64,000 bases of DNA from Theobroma cacao (GCF_000208745.1 NC_030853.1:17513890-17577889); one strand, 5' to 3'; numbered from the stretch's first letter, positions 22,907 through 33,444 are shown. Made by a program: numbers and translations. The notes: generated from the sequence alone by a model not told the origin.

Positions 22907-25903
22907 TTATAGTCCACATTGGATAACGGTTTCGTGTGTGCCCAAGTTGTCTGCAAATTGCACATGCCTTAGGTCATCGTCTTCGAGCCGTGGGTTGAGC
23001 AGATGATGTTTCCCCGTTTGTTGGTGGAGCTGCAAATAGAGTCTGGTAATTTTGTCTATTATGACCATAGCTCTTGCATTGTGAACATCTACATCGTCCG
23101 CTGCCTTCCCCAGCTGATGGAATCCTTTTCCTCCTAGGTCTTCTAGCTTGACCTCGCCAACTTCATAGCAAAACGATAATTTGTTGAACGTCATCAAGGA
23201 TGTCCCACTCATTGGGATGCCCAATCGGGCGAATGGGAACCGCATATCCCTCCGCCCAAGATCGAGTCTTGTAATAGTTCGAGCAGAATTCAATGGCTAC
23301 ACATTTGCACTTACTACCAAGGCAATGAAATCACAGTTGGTGAACAATGGAAAAATTCAATTCATCATGCACAATATAACAAAACATGATTGCTCATACC
23401 TTATTGCCCTCATGGCATGCATGCAGGGGAGCAGATCGGAATGGAACTCACCGCATGAACATTCCTTGGTGGAGAGGTTCACCACTTTGTCCTTACTCCC
23501 GCCTATAACTTGAAACTCCACTCGATCGATTGCTTGTATGGAAAAGTGACATGCTTCATTAAACCATCTGTTCAACAGATCGGTAGCCCAAGGGTTGAGG
23601 GGTGTGGTCAAATTCAATGCCTCATTGTGCCGGTCATGGAACCCACGTTGAAACATGCCTCTGATGCACTCGATCAACACCGTTATTGGCATTTTTCTTA
23701 CATGCCTCAAGCAAGAGTTAATACACTCCGCAGTGTTGGATGTCATTAGCTTGTATCGCCTTACTGGTGACCGTGCACATGCCCATCTCTTAGGGCCTAA
23801 TCTCATAAGGCTGTCATAAGCAGGTTTAGAAAGCTGTTTCAGCTTATTCATATGTCTATCAAAATGGACGACCTTATAGCAGTTGGCGGCCATGGTGAAA
23901 ATCACTGCAACATCTTCGCGCTTGAACTTGTTTTTAACATTTTTCCCTAAGTGGTAATTGCATAGACCGTGATGAGCGTCTTTGTACACTTTCTCAATTG
24001 CATTCTTAATGCTAAGATGCTGATTAGAAATGAACATTGCATTTCAAGACAACCAATTGCACGACGCAATTGGTTAAGAAACCACGACCAAGACTATTTG
24101 GCTTCGACGTGGCCAATGCTAAATGCAAGTGGATATATTTGCTCATTCACACCTTTGCATACTGCCACAAACAGAATACCCTTGAATTTGTCTTTCAGAT
24201 GTGTGGCATCGATAGCGACTACAGGTCGTATTACAGCACTGAACCCCCGAATACATGACCCGAACGCCTAGAAACAATATTTGAATCATTGTTCCCCATC
24301 AGTAGCGACACACGTGACAGTACCGGGATTTTCACATTCCAACATATGGAAATATGAGGGGAGGAGTTGGAATAACTCTTCCGACGAACCGAACACAAGA
24401 CTCTTCGCATACTCTTTTGCTTGCCAAGCCTTACCATATAGGCATTGCAATCCCCACTTGCGATTTATCTCTTCCATTATTTCTTTTGGTCTCAATGGGG
24501 TTACATAATTTCCTTACACCCTATCGAAGATAAGTTCACCAATTACCTTCGCGCTCGCAGTTCGGTACCCACATTGTAAACCATCGACAATATATGTGTG
24601 TACCTTCTGCAACATCCGAAGTTACCAATATTCTCCCTTAGGCAACTTCGTTGCACGCAAAGCAAACTTGCATGCCTTATCCTTACAACCAACCTCAAAA
24701 CAAGCGTGACATGACTTTTTAACTCTAAACTCAAAATGCTCTTTTAGTGCCAACATGCTCTTTTAGTGCCAACATGCTCAAAGCTTGTTTCAATTCAGCC
24801 TTCGATGGAAACACTTTTTCGCGATGTAAGTGGTTGTCCATTGATCTGGATTCCTCACTCCCAACTATTTGGAATGATATCATATCTAACTCGGGAATAA
24901 TCCATTGACGAGATACCACTATATTTACCCTCTCTTTATCACTGTCATCAGGCGAACGAATGTCGTTCTCAAGTGCGATGGCGTTCTCATAAATAGGGTC
25001 TGCACCCTTAACATCTTCTAATTCAACAGTTCTGCCATGGTCGTCCAACTCAAGCTCTTCTAACACAATAGTTATGGTATGACTTGTACCGCCATCTGTA
25101 TTATTGCAATCAGGAATGTCAGTCTGCTCAACCCTATCGTCCTCTGAACGGTCTTCATGTTCATCAATGTAATCATCTTCACAGTCATCACGCAATTCAT
25201 CGTTCCGATCCTCCATGTTGTCCTCTTCAACATTATCTTCAATCTGATCAGATGCATTGCCATCACTCACAACCATCATAGTGGCGTTTGCTAATGACAA
25301 TGGACCCAATGCATTTTCGAGCGACAGTTGTGTTTGTTGCAAAGTACCAAGTATTTCGTTCGATGAACATTCCTATTGGAATTGTGCAGACATCATTTGC
25401 AAACACCTCATGTGTGCGTCGGGCTGCTAAAACTCATGAGGATTCATTAAACTTGATTGCCATGATTGTTTGTTAGGAAATGCATGGTGTGGTATGTCAG
25501 AATAATTAACATTCTGTTCTTAGTGATTACTATATTGGATACCATGCTCATGTGGAATATCGTTTGCATTTCCTACCTTAACTGTCACAAACACAACAAC
25601 TACCCTCTCATCTCACAAAATACTTGCTACATCTTCATCATCCCTGATAACTGCGTGCAAAACCCCTGCAACATGGCTAAGCGATGCATGTAGCTCAATT
25701 TCATTATTATGTGACTTGACCCCAACACCCTCTTCAACCAGCTTCACTAGTCCCGAAAATGACAAATCACTTCCAACACCCCTCATTCGTGTCTCACCAC
25801 CTTTGTAAATGTCATCGACCCAATGACCACCGTATGTAATCATAAGCTTCACATTTGGTAAGCCGCTGAAATTTAACAGAAAATAAGTGTCACGATCAGT
25901 CAA
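22907..25903 (-). pseudogene. MURA-type transposase of the MULE
   Basis: Minus-strand transposase with the full plant MuDR layout. An N-terminal PB1-like block (25903-25613, KLMITYGGHWVDDIYKGGE) and acidic linker (25342-24900) precede the DNA-binding start (KVFPSKAELKQALSMLALKE, about 24790). The DDE core has VVAIDATHLK (first Asp, near 24205-24213), TAG stop at 24094-24096, ISNQH where ISDRH is expected (second catalytic Asp changed to Asn, 24023-24025), CNYHL (C2H motif) and TSNTAECIN (catalytic Glu region). A SWIM zinc finger follows (ECSCGEFHSDLLPCMHA, about 23460-23400), then two C-terminal zinc knuckles with the last Cys changed to Tyr (CSQCKSYGHNRQNY, CAICRQLGHTRNRY), separated by a TGA. 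It is clearly inactive. The many plus-strand ORFs here are shadows. Confidence 0.88.
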
Positions 25904-25929
25904 TTTATTAAAAATAGCCCCTCAATGCA

Positions 25930-26790
25930 TAGAAACCACTTACGTAATGCCTAAGTCACATTTGGCCGGCCGTAGAAATTTAACAGAAATTAAGTGTCGC
26001 AATGTCTAATACACATTAATGCAATGCCTAACAACTAGTGAACAAATGCCCCTAAACAAGAGGCGAATTACACAAGTCACGCGCCACTGCTCTCGCAATA
26101 TATAACAACAGGTCACGTAATATATAAAAACCAATCACGCAAGCCTAAAAAACTACTAAACAAAAGCCTCAAAACAACATATGAATTGCACAAGTCACAT
26201 GCACCACTTTCGCAAAACATAACAACATGTCACGCAATATATAAAAACCAGTTACACAAGCCTAAAAAACTACTGAACAAAAGCCTCAAAAAAACATATG
26301 AATTGCACAAGTCACACGCCACCACTTTCGCTACAACAAGTAACGTAATATATAAAAACCAGTCACGCATTGCCTAAAAAACTACTAAACAAAAGCCTCA
26401 AAACAACAAATGAATTGCACAAGTCAGTCACGCACCGCTAGGCTCGCAACACCTAAGAATAAGTCACTCAATGAATAATAAGCCTCAAAACAAGAGGTGA
26501 ATTGCACAAGTCACGCACCACTAGTCTCGCAATACCTAATAATAAGTCAATCGATTCTTAATATCCACTATTGTTATGCCAACTTAAACAGTCATGTACT
26601 GGCCCAACATCATGCAATACATAACAATACGTCACCATAGGTACTCTATTCCATATACATACAAACCACTCACGCAATGACTCAACAGAAGATATGCATT
26701 ATACAATTCATGCACCGCGTATAACCCACTCTCCCAATACCTAATAATAGGTCACCCAATGCCTAACATCCACTCACAAAGTTGTTCAGC
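25930..26790 (-). repeat. GCGTGAC-core repeat array, right arm of MULE (inner)
   Basis: Degenerate units of about 100-130 bp in which AAGTCACGCA, ATATATAAAAACCAGTCACGCA and AAAGCCTCAAAACAACA recur (for example 26090-26180, 26220-26290, 26330-26410). The core is the reverse complement of the left-arm core, so the arrays are inverted relative to each other like the termini. Confidence 0.8.
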
Positions 26791-27715
26791 ATAATATAAC
26801 TTAAACGAAGCAAATAACTCAAGAAAATATGTGCTAAATGAAAATAAAAATTGTTATAAATTTTATTAAAAAGACCCCCCAAAAATACAAGGAGATGATA
26901 CAAAAAAAATAAACCTTAGTTCATTTCTTCATAAGTTCATCTACTTTGTACTCTATCTCAGCAAGAATCTTTTCGTTGCTTGGGATGGCAGCCTCCAAGT
27001 CAAAAGTCCTTTGCATCGAGTTGTCGATGATGACTTGCATCTCCTGCTGGAATATGTGCAACTGGTCCCTCACACTCAAAGGCACCTCTTTCTCTTCGGA
27101 GGCTGCCTCTTTCCCCTTCTCGACTCTTGGATCTCTAGATGTCATTTTTCAATTATCTGAGATTACTTAAGATAATTGAATTTGATTCAAATGGTTAATG
27201 GTTCCCTTTATTTATAGGCATGAAAGCTGACTCTTCATTTTCTACACCCATATCAGTGTAATGAATGAGGGCTGAATTGGTTATTAAGTACCTATTCGGC
27301 CTGCCCTTTCATCTTATCTATCTCTTAAAAGCAAAAGCTAGGCCAAACATCATTTTCAAAGAAATTCTTAATAAAAAATAGCTTAAAGGTTTTGTCTCTT
27401 TTTCACTAATCAAAAAGGATTTTAATGTTACCTCTTTTCTCTTTTCCAAAAAATTCGTTATCGCTTCCTCTTTTCTTTTTTTTTTTAATTTAAGCATCAT
27501 GGTAGACTAACCAAAATCTAATACTATTGCTACTATACAAGTCTGAAATTATATATAAACTTTAAGAATTACATTAGAGCTTATTAGGTTATTAAATATG
27601 ACACTCAATATCCTTTTATGGTAATTTTAACGAAATTACAACTTATATAATTTAATTTGTTAAACAGTTTACCAAACAGCTTTAGCCTATTTCTCTTCTA
27701 ATTTTACACAATTTG
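26791..27715. other. MULE internal spacer
   Basis: No convincing gene. A minus-strand ORF at 26921-27145 encodes a short charged helical peptide with coiled-coil character (PLSVRDQLHIFQQEMQ); it could be a gene remnant of the element, but no family is recognised. Confidence 0.35.
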
Positions 27716-27759
27716 TTATTAAGATGGCAGAATCAGTAGATAATCACCTTCAGCATTAG

Positions 27760-28110
27760 GTAGCTAAAGTCACACAATGCCTACAAACAAGTCACGCAAT
27801 GCTCAACTAATATTCAGTCACGTAACGCCTGTCACATAACGATCAATAAATATTAAGTCACGTAATGCCTATAAAGAACTCACGCAATGCTCAACAAATA
27901 TTCAGTCAGGTAATATTCAGTCACGTAATACTTGTCACGCAACGCTCAACATATATTCAGTCACGTAATGCCTATAAAGAACTCACGCAATGCTCAACAA
28001 ATATTTAGGCACCTAATGCCAAATAAACAGGTAACGATTCCTAATATCCAATCACACACCCTAATATCCAGTGACTCAATGCCTAATAAATATTCACGCA
28101 TCGCCTATAA
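27760..28110 (-). repeat. GCGTGAC-core repeat array, right arm of MULE (outer)
   Basis: Repeated TCACGCAATGCTCAACAAAT and AGTCACGTAATGCCTATAAA units, about 10 occurrences, some as nearly exact 60-70 bp copies (27860-27900 against 27955-28005). About 400 bp inside the right terminus. Confidence 0.82.
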
Positions 28111-28447
28111 AATTGATTGATTTCACTACCCCTGGATAGATTTAAGTTTCCAAACTCATATAATTTACCCGTTAACTTTTTCGTTCTATGAATAACCTTA
28201 AATAAATGCAAGAACTCATAACAAATACCTTGATGTCATCTTTGTACTTTGGGATCGTGAGAAAGTTGGCTGCTGATGTAGACCTCGATGGTGTTGGAGA
28301 ACTGGACGGAGGGATAGCTAAATCTAAATCGAGATTTAATTTTGAAATTTTAAGCTGAATGGTGAGAGAGCAGAAAGAAAGAAACTAAGACGGGCCTTCA
28401 CTTGGATTAATTGGATTAAAGAGTATTCTTGTCAAGTCGTGCTAAAA

Positions 28448-28529
28448 ATTGGCTAAAAACAGTTAAAATTATAGAGACGGTCATATTTAAAGTCACCTTC
28501 CTATGAAGGTCATTTCTCACGATTTTCTC
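28448..28529 (-). repeat. Right terminal inverted repeat of the MULE
   Basis: The reverse complement (GAGAAAATCGTGAGAAATGA...) aligns ungapped with 14293-14374. The 9-bp duplication TTTCTTTTT starts at 28530. Confidence 0.75.
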
Positions 28530-28538
28530 TTTCTTTTT

Positions 28539-29321
28539 TATATTAATAGCAAATAGTAAGAGATCTGATAGAAAGATTCTCACCAACCCAAAGTAATAAT
28601 AATACAAATTATGAGTTCTATTTGAAGCATAATTTCTAGACACTACACTGTAATTGTCAAAAAAAGATATACAAACGATAAATTTATCTATGTTCCTCTG
28701 ATGCACAAATTTATCTGAACTTCTTTAGAAATAGCTAGGCTGGAAAATAAATTAGCTTGGTGAGTATTTGCTTAAACTAGTAGCAAATATGCTTATTCTA
28801 ATAAGAGATAAAGAACCCTATCACACAGTTTTCTTCTTTGGTTAACTCTACTTGCTCTTATAAGGGAAAGCACAGCTTTTCAGAGTGATTGGATTGCATC
28901 GTGCTGCTCTTACGTAAAATGAACTGAATTATTGGAATGATAAAAGCATAAAGAAACAAGGCTTGAGGCTTAAAAAGAAATGGAGTAAAGAGGGGTGAAA
29001 TCTTTAGAAAAAGAGGTGGGGCAAGGCTGCTCGGCCCCATCATCAAGTTAATTGATCAATGAGAACATCTTTTGCAGATTCACACTACTTTATTTACCTT
29101 AAGTATCAATCTTCTTTTTCCACACGATAGGTTGGGTGGTGAAACACGTCTAGGCCTTGCCAAATATTCTAGACAATGTAGATTTACGCGAACAGAATCA
29201 TAATCCTAGGCTTTATTTGCAAAAGTAGGCACTTACTCCAAAATTTAAGACTTATGCCCCCCTGCTTCAATATTTCGAGGAAAGATTAGCGTAATAGTAC
29301 TGTTAATCCGTCTTGTCTTCC
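28539..29321. other. Upstream region of CrRLK1L A
   Basis: About 780 bp of intergenic sequence between the MULE and the receptor gene. It should hold the proximal promoter, but no clear TATA box was seen, and it does not resemble the upstream module of CrRLK1L B by eye. Confidence 0.4.
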
Positions 29322-31925
29322 ATGAGAGACCTTTCAATTATTATCGCTACCCTCTCCCTCTTCTTTTCGCTTCAGCATGTTGCCATTTGTGCACAAATTT
29401 ACACCCCACCTGATAATATTGCTCTAGACTGTGGCTCCTCAACTTCAGGCAATTCAGCAGTGCCAGGTGGTCGTAAATGGACAGGGGACAAGGACTCAAA
29501 GGTGGCTCTCATTGAAGAATCTTCTAGCAAATCAGTATCTGCCACCGCCCTCTCCCAAAGCAGCTCCATCCTTAGAGTCCCTTACTTGACTGCAAGAATA
29601 TCTATATCCCAATTCACCTACGTGTTTCCAGTTACTGCTGGACAAAAATTTATCAGACTTCATTTCTATCCTGCTCAGTACCAAGGCTTTGACAGGTCTA
29701 AAAACTTTTTCTCTGTCAAGGTAGGGTCTTATTCACTACTCAATAACTTCAGTGCTTCTCTTACTGCTCAGTATTTAGGGGAAGCATCATTTTTTAAAGA
29801 GTTCTGTGTAAACTTGGAGCAGAATCAAAGCCTCACTGTAACTTTTACTCCTTCTATGAGCATGTCTTATGCTTTTATCAATGGAATCGAGGTTGTTTCA
29901 ATGCCAACCAACCTCTACTACTCTCGTTTAGATGATCAAGGCCTTCCTTTCATAGGTCAAGAAGCACAGTTCCAGATTAATAACTACACAGCACTTGAGA
30001 ATGTTCATCGATTGAACATTGGGGGCAACTCAATCCCCGCCGTGAACGATACTGGCATGTACAGAAACTGGTATGATGACTACTTTTATCTGGTGCCAGC
30101 TGGCGTTGTAGCCAGTAACACGAGTATTAAACTTGATTATTCTATCATACCACAATACACTGCACCAGATGATGTGTATAGAACAGCTAGATCAATGGGA
30201 AGCAACAGAACAGAGAACTTGTTGTACAATTTAACATGGAGGTTACCCGTTGATTCTGGATTCAGGTATCTTGTTAGACTCCATTTCTGTGAATTTGATC
30301 CATATGTAGAAACTGTGAGTGATAGGCGATTTAGCATCTACATAGATAATAAGACCGCAGAGGCAGCATTTGATGTGATGGAAGCTTCTGGTGGTAAAGG
30401 GAGACCAATGTATAAAGACTATGTGGTGATGATTGGGAACACTGGAGATAAAAGTGAGTATACCCTCTTCATAGCTCTACATCCTAAAAATTTATTTAGT
30501 GCTTATGCAGATGGTTTCCTGAATGGACTTGAAGTCTTCAAACTGAACAACTCTGGTGGCAATCTTGCTGGACCGAATCCTGCGCCACAGGCCCCACCCG
30601 CTGGCAATGAGGAATCAAGTCCGAAAGCAAAGAAGTCCAACACAAAGAGGAAATTGCTCTTTTCAATTGGTGGATGTGGGATAGGCTTGTTAATTATACT
30701 AGTTTTATTATGTTGTATCATTGTTTGGCGACACAGAAAGATGCACTGGTATGGTGCCTACTGTAAAGGATCAAGGTTTTGCTGCTGGATGGATCCTTAC
30801 AAAAGGAAATCATTTTGGGCAAAATCCTCATCATTGCCTGATGAATTGTGCCGTCACTTTTCGCTAGATGAGATCAAAGCTGCAACTAGTGACTTCCATG
30901 AAGCTTTGATTATTGGGGTAGGTGGTTTTGGCAATGTATACAAAGGTTTCTTGGATAATGGTGAAACAATAGCTGCCATCAAGCGCTTGAATCCTTTGTC
31001 TAGACAAGGTGCAAGGGAGTTCAAGACTGAGATTGAGATGCTCTCCCAGCTTCGGCACATCCATTTGGTCTCCCTGATTGGATATTGCAATGACAATTCT
31101 GAGATGATCCTGGTGTACGATTACATGATCAATGGTACTCTACGTGATCACCTATATGACACCAAAAATGATCCTCTAACATGGAAGCAAAGACTCAAGA
31201 TATGCCATGGGGCAGCTATTGGATTGAACTACCTTCATACAGAAGTGAAATATACTATAATTCATCGTGATGTGAAGACAAGCAACATTCTCCTGGATGA
31301 GAAATTTAGTGCTAAAGTTTCCGATTTTGGGTTGTCTAAGATGGACCCCAAAATTGACGTGGTCAATACTGGAGTAAAGGGCACGTGGGGATACTTAGAT
31401 CCTGAGTATGCTCGGGGGCATGCATTAACTGAAAAATCAGATGTTTATTCATTTGGTGTAGTACTATTTGAAGTATTATGCGCAAGGAAGGCTCTGGATC
31501 AAAAATTGGCAGTTGATCAAGTGAATCTAGCTCATTGGGTTAAAAAATGCATTGCTGATGGAACTCTTTATCAAATCATTGATCCACGACTAAGGGGAAA
31601 GATATCTCCAGAGTGTTTTAAGGTGTTTGTAGAAATTGCAGAAAGTTGCATACAAGAAGCGGGAGTCAATAGGCCACTGATGAATGATGTAATGGAAAAG
31701 CTAGGATTTGCGCTGGAGTTACAAGAGACTGCTGATGCTGGAAAAGAGAAGATCAATCCTGCTGGTGAACATAGCTACCAGGATATATTGTTCCCCCTTG
31801 CTCGTGACATCGATGTTGATACTTTAGGTTCTAATGTTATTGCAGCTCCTAATCCCGTTCACGATTCGGGCAGTTCTTTGTCTTATGACATATTCTCAAG
31901 TACCATTAGCCCAAAAGAATTGTGA
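29322..31925 (+). CDS. CrRLK1L (FERONIA-type) receptor-like kinase A
   Basis: A single-pass plasma membrane receptor kinase of 867 residues, near FERONIA in length and, like most CrRLK1L genes, intronless. The start is the ATG at 29322; a TTG three codons upstream is not a plausible plant start. Domains: signal peptide (about 1-24); tandem malectin-like region (about 30-400; LDCGSSTSG, FIRLHFYPAQY, AFINGIEVVSMP, LVRLHFCEFDP, NGLEVFKLN); proline-rich stalk (AGPNPAPQAPP); transmembrane helix (about 443-468); cysteine-rich juxtamembrane RFCCWMDP; Ser/Thr kinase (about 520-800) with GVGGFGNV loop, AAIK lysine, HRDVKTSN (RD type), SDFGLS and GYLDPEY. All key catalytic residues are present. RALF gene 2 starts 1157 bp downstream; RALF gene 1 lay about 2.6 kb upstream before the MULE inserted. 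Extracellular ligands are probably RALF peptides with LLG co-receptors (family knowledge). The exact clade (FER-like or MEDOS-like) needs a tree. Confidence 0.96.
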   Translation: MRDLSIIIATLSLFFSLQHVAICAQIYTPPDNIALDCGSSTSGNSAVPGGRKWTGDKDSKVALIEESSSKSVSATALSQSSSILRVPYLTARISISQFTYVFPVTAGQKFIRLHFYPAQYQGFDRSKNFFSVKVGSYSLLNNFSASLTAQYLGEASFFKEFCVNLEQNQSLTVTFTPSMSMSYAFINGIEVVSMPTNLYYSRLDDQGLPFIGQEAQFQINNYTALENVHRLNIGGNSIPAVNDTGMYRNWYDDYFYLVPAGVVASNTSIKLDYSIIPQYTAPDDVYRTARSMGSNRTENLLYNLTWRLPVDSGFRYLVRLHFCEFDPYVETVSDRRFSIYIDNKTAEAAFDVMEASGGKGRPMYKDYVVMIGNTGDKSEYTLFIALHPKNLFSAYADGFLNGLEVFKLNNSGGNLAGPNPAPQAPPAGNEESSPKAKKSNTKRKLLFSIGGCGIGLLIILVLLCCIIVWRHRKMHWYGAYCKGSRFCCWMDPYKRKSFWAKSSSLPDELCRHFSLDEIKAATSDFHEALIIGVGGFGNVYKGFLDNGETIAAIKRLNPLSRQGAREFKTEIEMLSQLRHIHLVSLIGYCNDNSEMILVYDYMINGTLRDHLYDTKNDPLTWKQRLKICHGAAIGLNYLHTEVKYTIIHRDVKTSNILLDEKFSAKVSDFGLSKMDPKIDVVNTGVKGTWGYLDPEYARGHALTEKSDVYSFGVVLFEVLCARKALDQKLAVDQVNLAHWVKKCIADGTLYQIIDPRLRGKISPECFKVFVEIAESCIQEAGVNRPLMNDVMEKLGFALELQETADAGKEKINPAGEHSYQDILFPLARDIDVDTLGSNVIAAPNPVHDSGSSLSYDIFSSTISPKEL

Positions 31926-32967
31926 TGACTAGTTGGTGATATCTGGAGCTGTTGGTGTTTCTTTTTACATCTCTGTTTCATATCAGTTTGTTGAGCTTTA
32001 TGTTATGATCTTTAGCATTTTAGGGTTGACATAAGAAAGGAAGTACGAGAGGCAGGTTTTATTTTCATTGATGCATACAGGAAGACAGCACTATGTTGAG
32101 TCTGTTATTGGGTTGAATTTCTGGTGAAAGAAAACAACCCCATTTTGTTTAATGTGGGGTATGATAGTATTAGGGTATGATATTTATATTCCTAGGAGAG
32201 GATGTTAAATGTTTTTGATTTGATAATGTGTGTACGAAGGAAGTATCTTACTGTAAGGTGGTCAAATTGCTTTAGGTATGAGCAGTTCACGATGTGTGGA
32301 CTGTCTCCTCCCCTTTCCTTTTTTAATAGTTTGGCTTTTTGCTATTGACTGCTTATGAATCAGCTTTTTTGATACGTAATATATCGACTTTGATTGAAAA
32401 AAAAAAAGAAAAACCGAAGACTAAGGAAGTCATTCCTTTCCTTTTGGCTTTCCAGCTTTAACTTAGAAAAGATGGCAATATATTTACTATTCTTATTATT
32501 ATTAGTTTTGGAAAGAGATCGGGTCAGAAAAGAGAGATGGAATCAAGTTAAAGTTGATAGACTTGTTATGCAAAACTGCAGAATACCAACCAAAATTTTA
32601 TTGAATTGTAATCTTAATTAGAGTTTACTCCTATTTTAAATAAAATGTTTACTTTCTAAAAACACAAAAATTTAGGAATGAGGTATTTTGTTATTTATTT
32701 TATAATTCTTAAAAGTTGTAAAAACTAAAAGAGATTAATTAATGAAAGACAATATTGAAAAAAATATTTTATATCTTTTAAAAATAAATATTATTTTGAA
32801 ATATCTTATAATAATAAAATGAGCATTAAACTTGCAATCTTCTCAATCATTGTCTTGGTTTTTATGTCATTTCGTGGAATTCCTACTTCTTGGATGCTTA
32901 TGTTATCATACATCGATTGATGGATTATTTTCTCATTCTTGGATGAATAAAATATTAATTTGGTCCA
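31926..32967. other. Intergenic region between CrRLK1L A and RALF gene 2
   Basis: Holds the 3' region of CrRLK1L A (no canonical AATAAA seen) and the RALF gene 2 promoter. The stretch 32855-32990 resembles 42819-43025. No gene is supported; the ORF at 32394-32621 is AT/purine-rich noise. Confidence 0.45.
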
Positions 32968-32974
32968 TATAAGG
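32968..32974 (+). promoter_or_regulatory. TATA box of RALF gene 2
   Basis: TATAAGG in the context CCATATAAGGTGG, 114 bp before the ATG, the same motif and nearly the same spacing as RALF gene 1. Confidence 0.65.
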
Positions 32975-33054
32975 TGGCCATAATTTCCATACTTCTCTCT
33001 CCCTTAGCTCTTGATCTGTAAATTACGTGACTTTGCCAAGTGAGAGAGGTAGGG

Positions 33055-33081
33055 AAAAAGAAAGAAAGAAAGAAAGAAAAG
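33055..33081 (+). repeat. GAAA microsatellite in RALF gene 2 leader
   Basis: (GAAA)n ending directly before the ATG at 33082. It is purine-rich and would be length-variable. Confidence 0.8.
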
Positions 33082-33444
33082 ATGGGGTTTGATCAGAAGA
33101 AAAAAGGAGAAATTTATCTGGCGTTTGTGTTGATGATAATACTCCTGAAATCGAATAGTTGTAGAGCTGCGCTTCTAGTGAAGAGTAACACCACTTATCA
33201 GCGCAATGGCCGCCTTGACGAATGCCGAATTGCACAAGATTTGGAGCTGGAGTTGGACTTGCCGATCAGTTCAAACGTTATCAGAATCCTCCAGGGTGGT
33301 AGCGGCACAGTAACTGGTGGCACGCCCAATCGTAATAGACCAGCTCAAAATAATTGCCCAACTGCATACGGAAATTGTATTGCCAACGGAGGTAACGCTG
33401 ACTGTAGGAACCTATACTCTTGCGGCCGACTGCAACAAGGTTAA
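33082..33444 (+). CDS. RALF-like secreted signalling peptide precursor 2
   Basis: A 120-residue RALF-family precursor and a clear paralogue of RALF gene 1: both share NSCRAA, KSNTT, GRL-x-x-C and ELEL in the signal/pro-region. The longer frame from 33040 passes through the GAAA repeat and its first 14 codons look like leader, so ATG 33082 is preferred. Visible parts: hydrophobic signal peptide (about 10-27, ending NSCRA); pro-region GRLDECRIAQD-LELEL; VIRIL in place of the classical RRxL processing site; Gly/Asn-rich spacer; C-terminal mature region with four cysteines (NNC, GNC, ADC, YSC; spacing 6, 8, 5). YISY is absent. Unlike paralogue 1, the first pro-region cysteine is replaced (YQRNGRL against FRCSGRL). 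It lies 1157 bp behind CrRLK1L A on the same strand. No AATAAA was seen before a solo LTR that begins 160 bp after the stop. Confidence 0.87.
   Translation: MGFDQKKKGEIYLAFVLMIILLKSNSCRAALLVKSNTTYQRNGRLDECRIAQDLELELDLPISSNVIRILQGGSGTVTGGTPNRNRPAQNNCPTAYGNCIANGGNADCRNLYSCGRLQQG

Larger units (their letters stand above)
14284..28538. mobile_element. Mutator-like element (MULE), 14.2 kb (14293-28529), with 9-bp target duplication
   Basis: The left end (14293-14374) and inverted right end (28529-28448) align without gaps over the first 66 bp and share a nearly perfect inner block, ATAATTTTA-x-CTGTTTTTAGCCAA. Just outside are TTTCTTTTC (14284-14292) and TTTCTTTTT (28530-28538): a 9-bp target duplication with one mismatch, the Mutator length. 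Inside are a MURA-type transposase (minus, 22907-25903), a DUF1985/Ulp1-type gene (plus, 15567-18746), a plant transposon protein-like gene (minus, 20133-21026) and several arrays of a GCGTGAC-core repeat. MULEs carrying Ulp1-like protease genes are a known plant class (Kaonashi-like). All genes are broken, so this copy is dead. Additional internal terminal-repeat-like sequences suggest a composite or nested history. Confidence 0.8.

Noticed and set aside
24037..25281. Plus-strand ORFs across the MULE transposase
   Set aside because: Antisense shadows of the MURA coding region.
27760..28110. CRISPR-like regular repeats
   Set aside because: Units are degenerate and irregularly spaced, lie within a plant transposon, and have no unique spacers or cas genes.
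29313..29321. Upstream TTG start for CrRLK1L A
   Set aside because: The frame is open, but plants initiate at ATG and the ATG at 29322 begins a normal signal peptide.
33040..33081. Longer RALF2 start at ATG 33040
   Set aside because: It adds 14 mostly Lys/Glu residues from the GAAA repeat before the signal peptide; ATG 33082 gives a normal secreted precursor.
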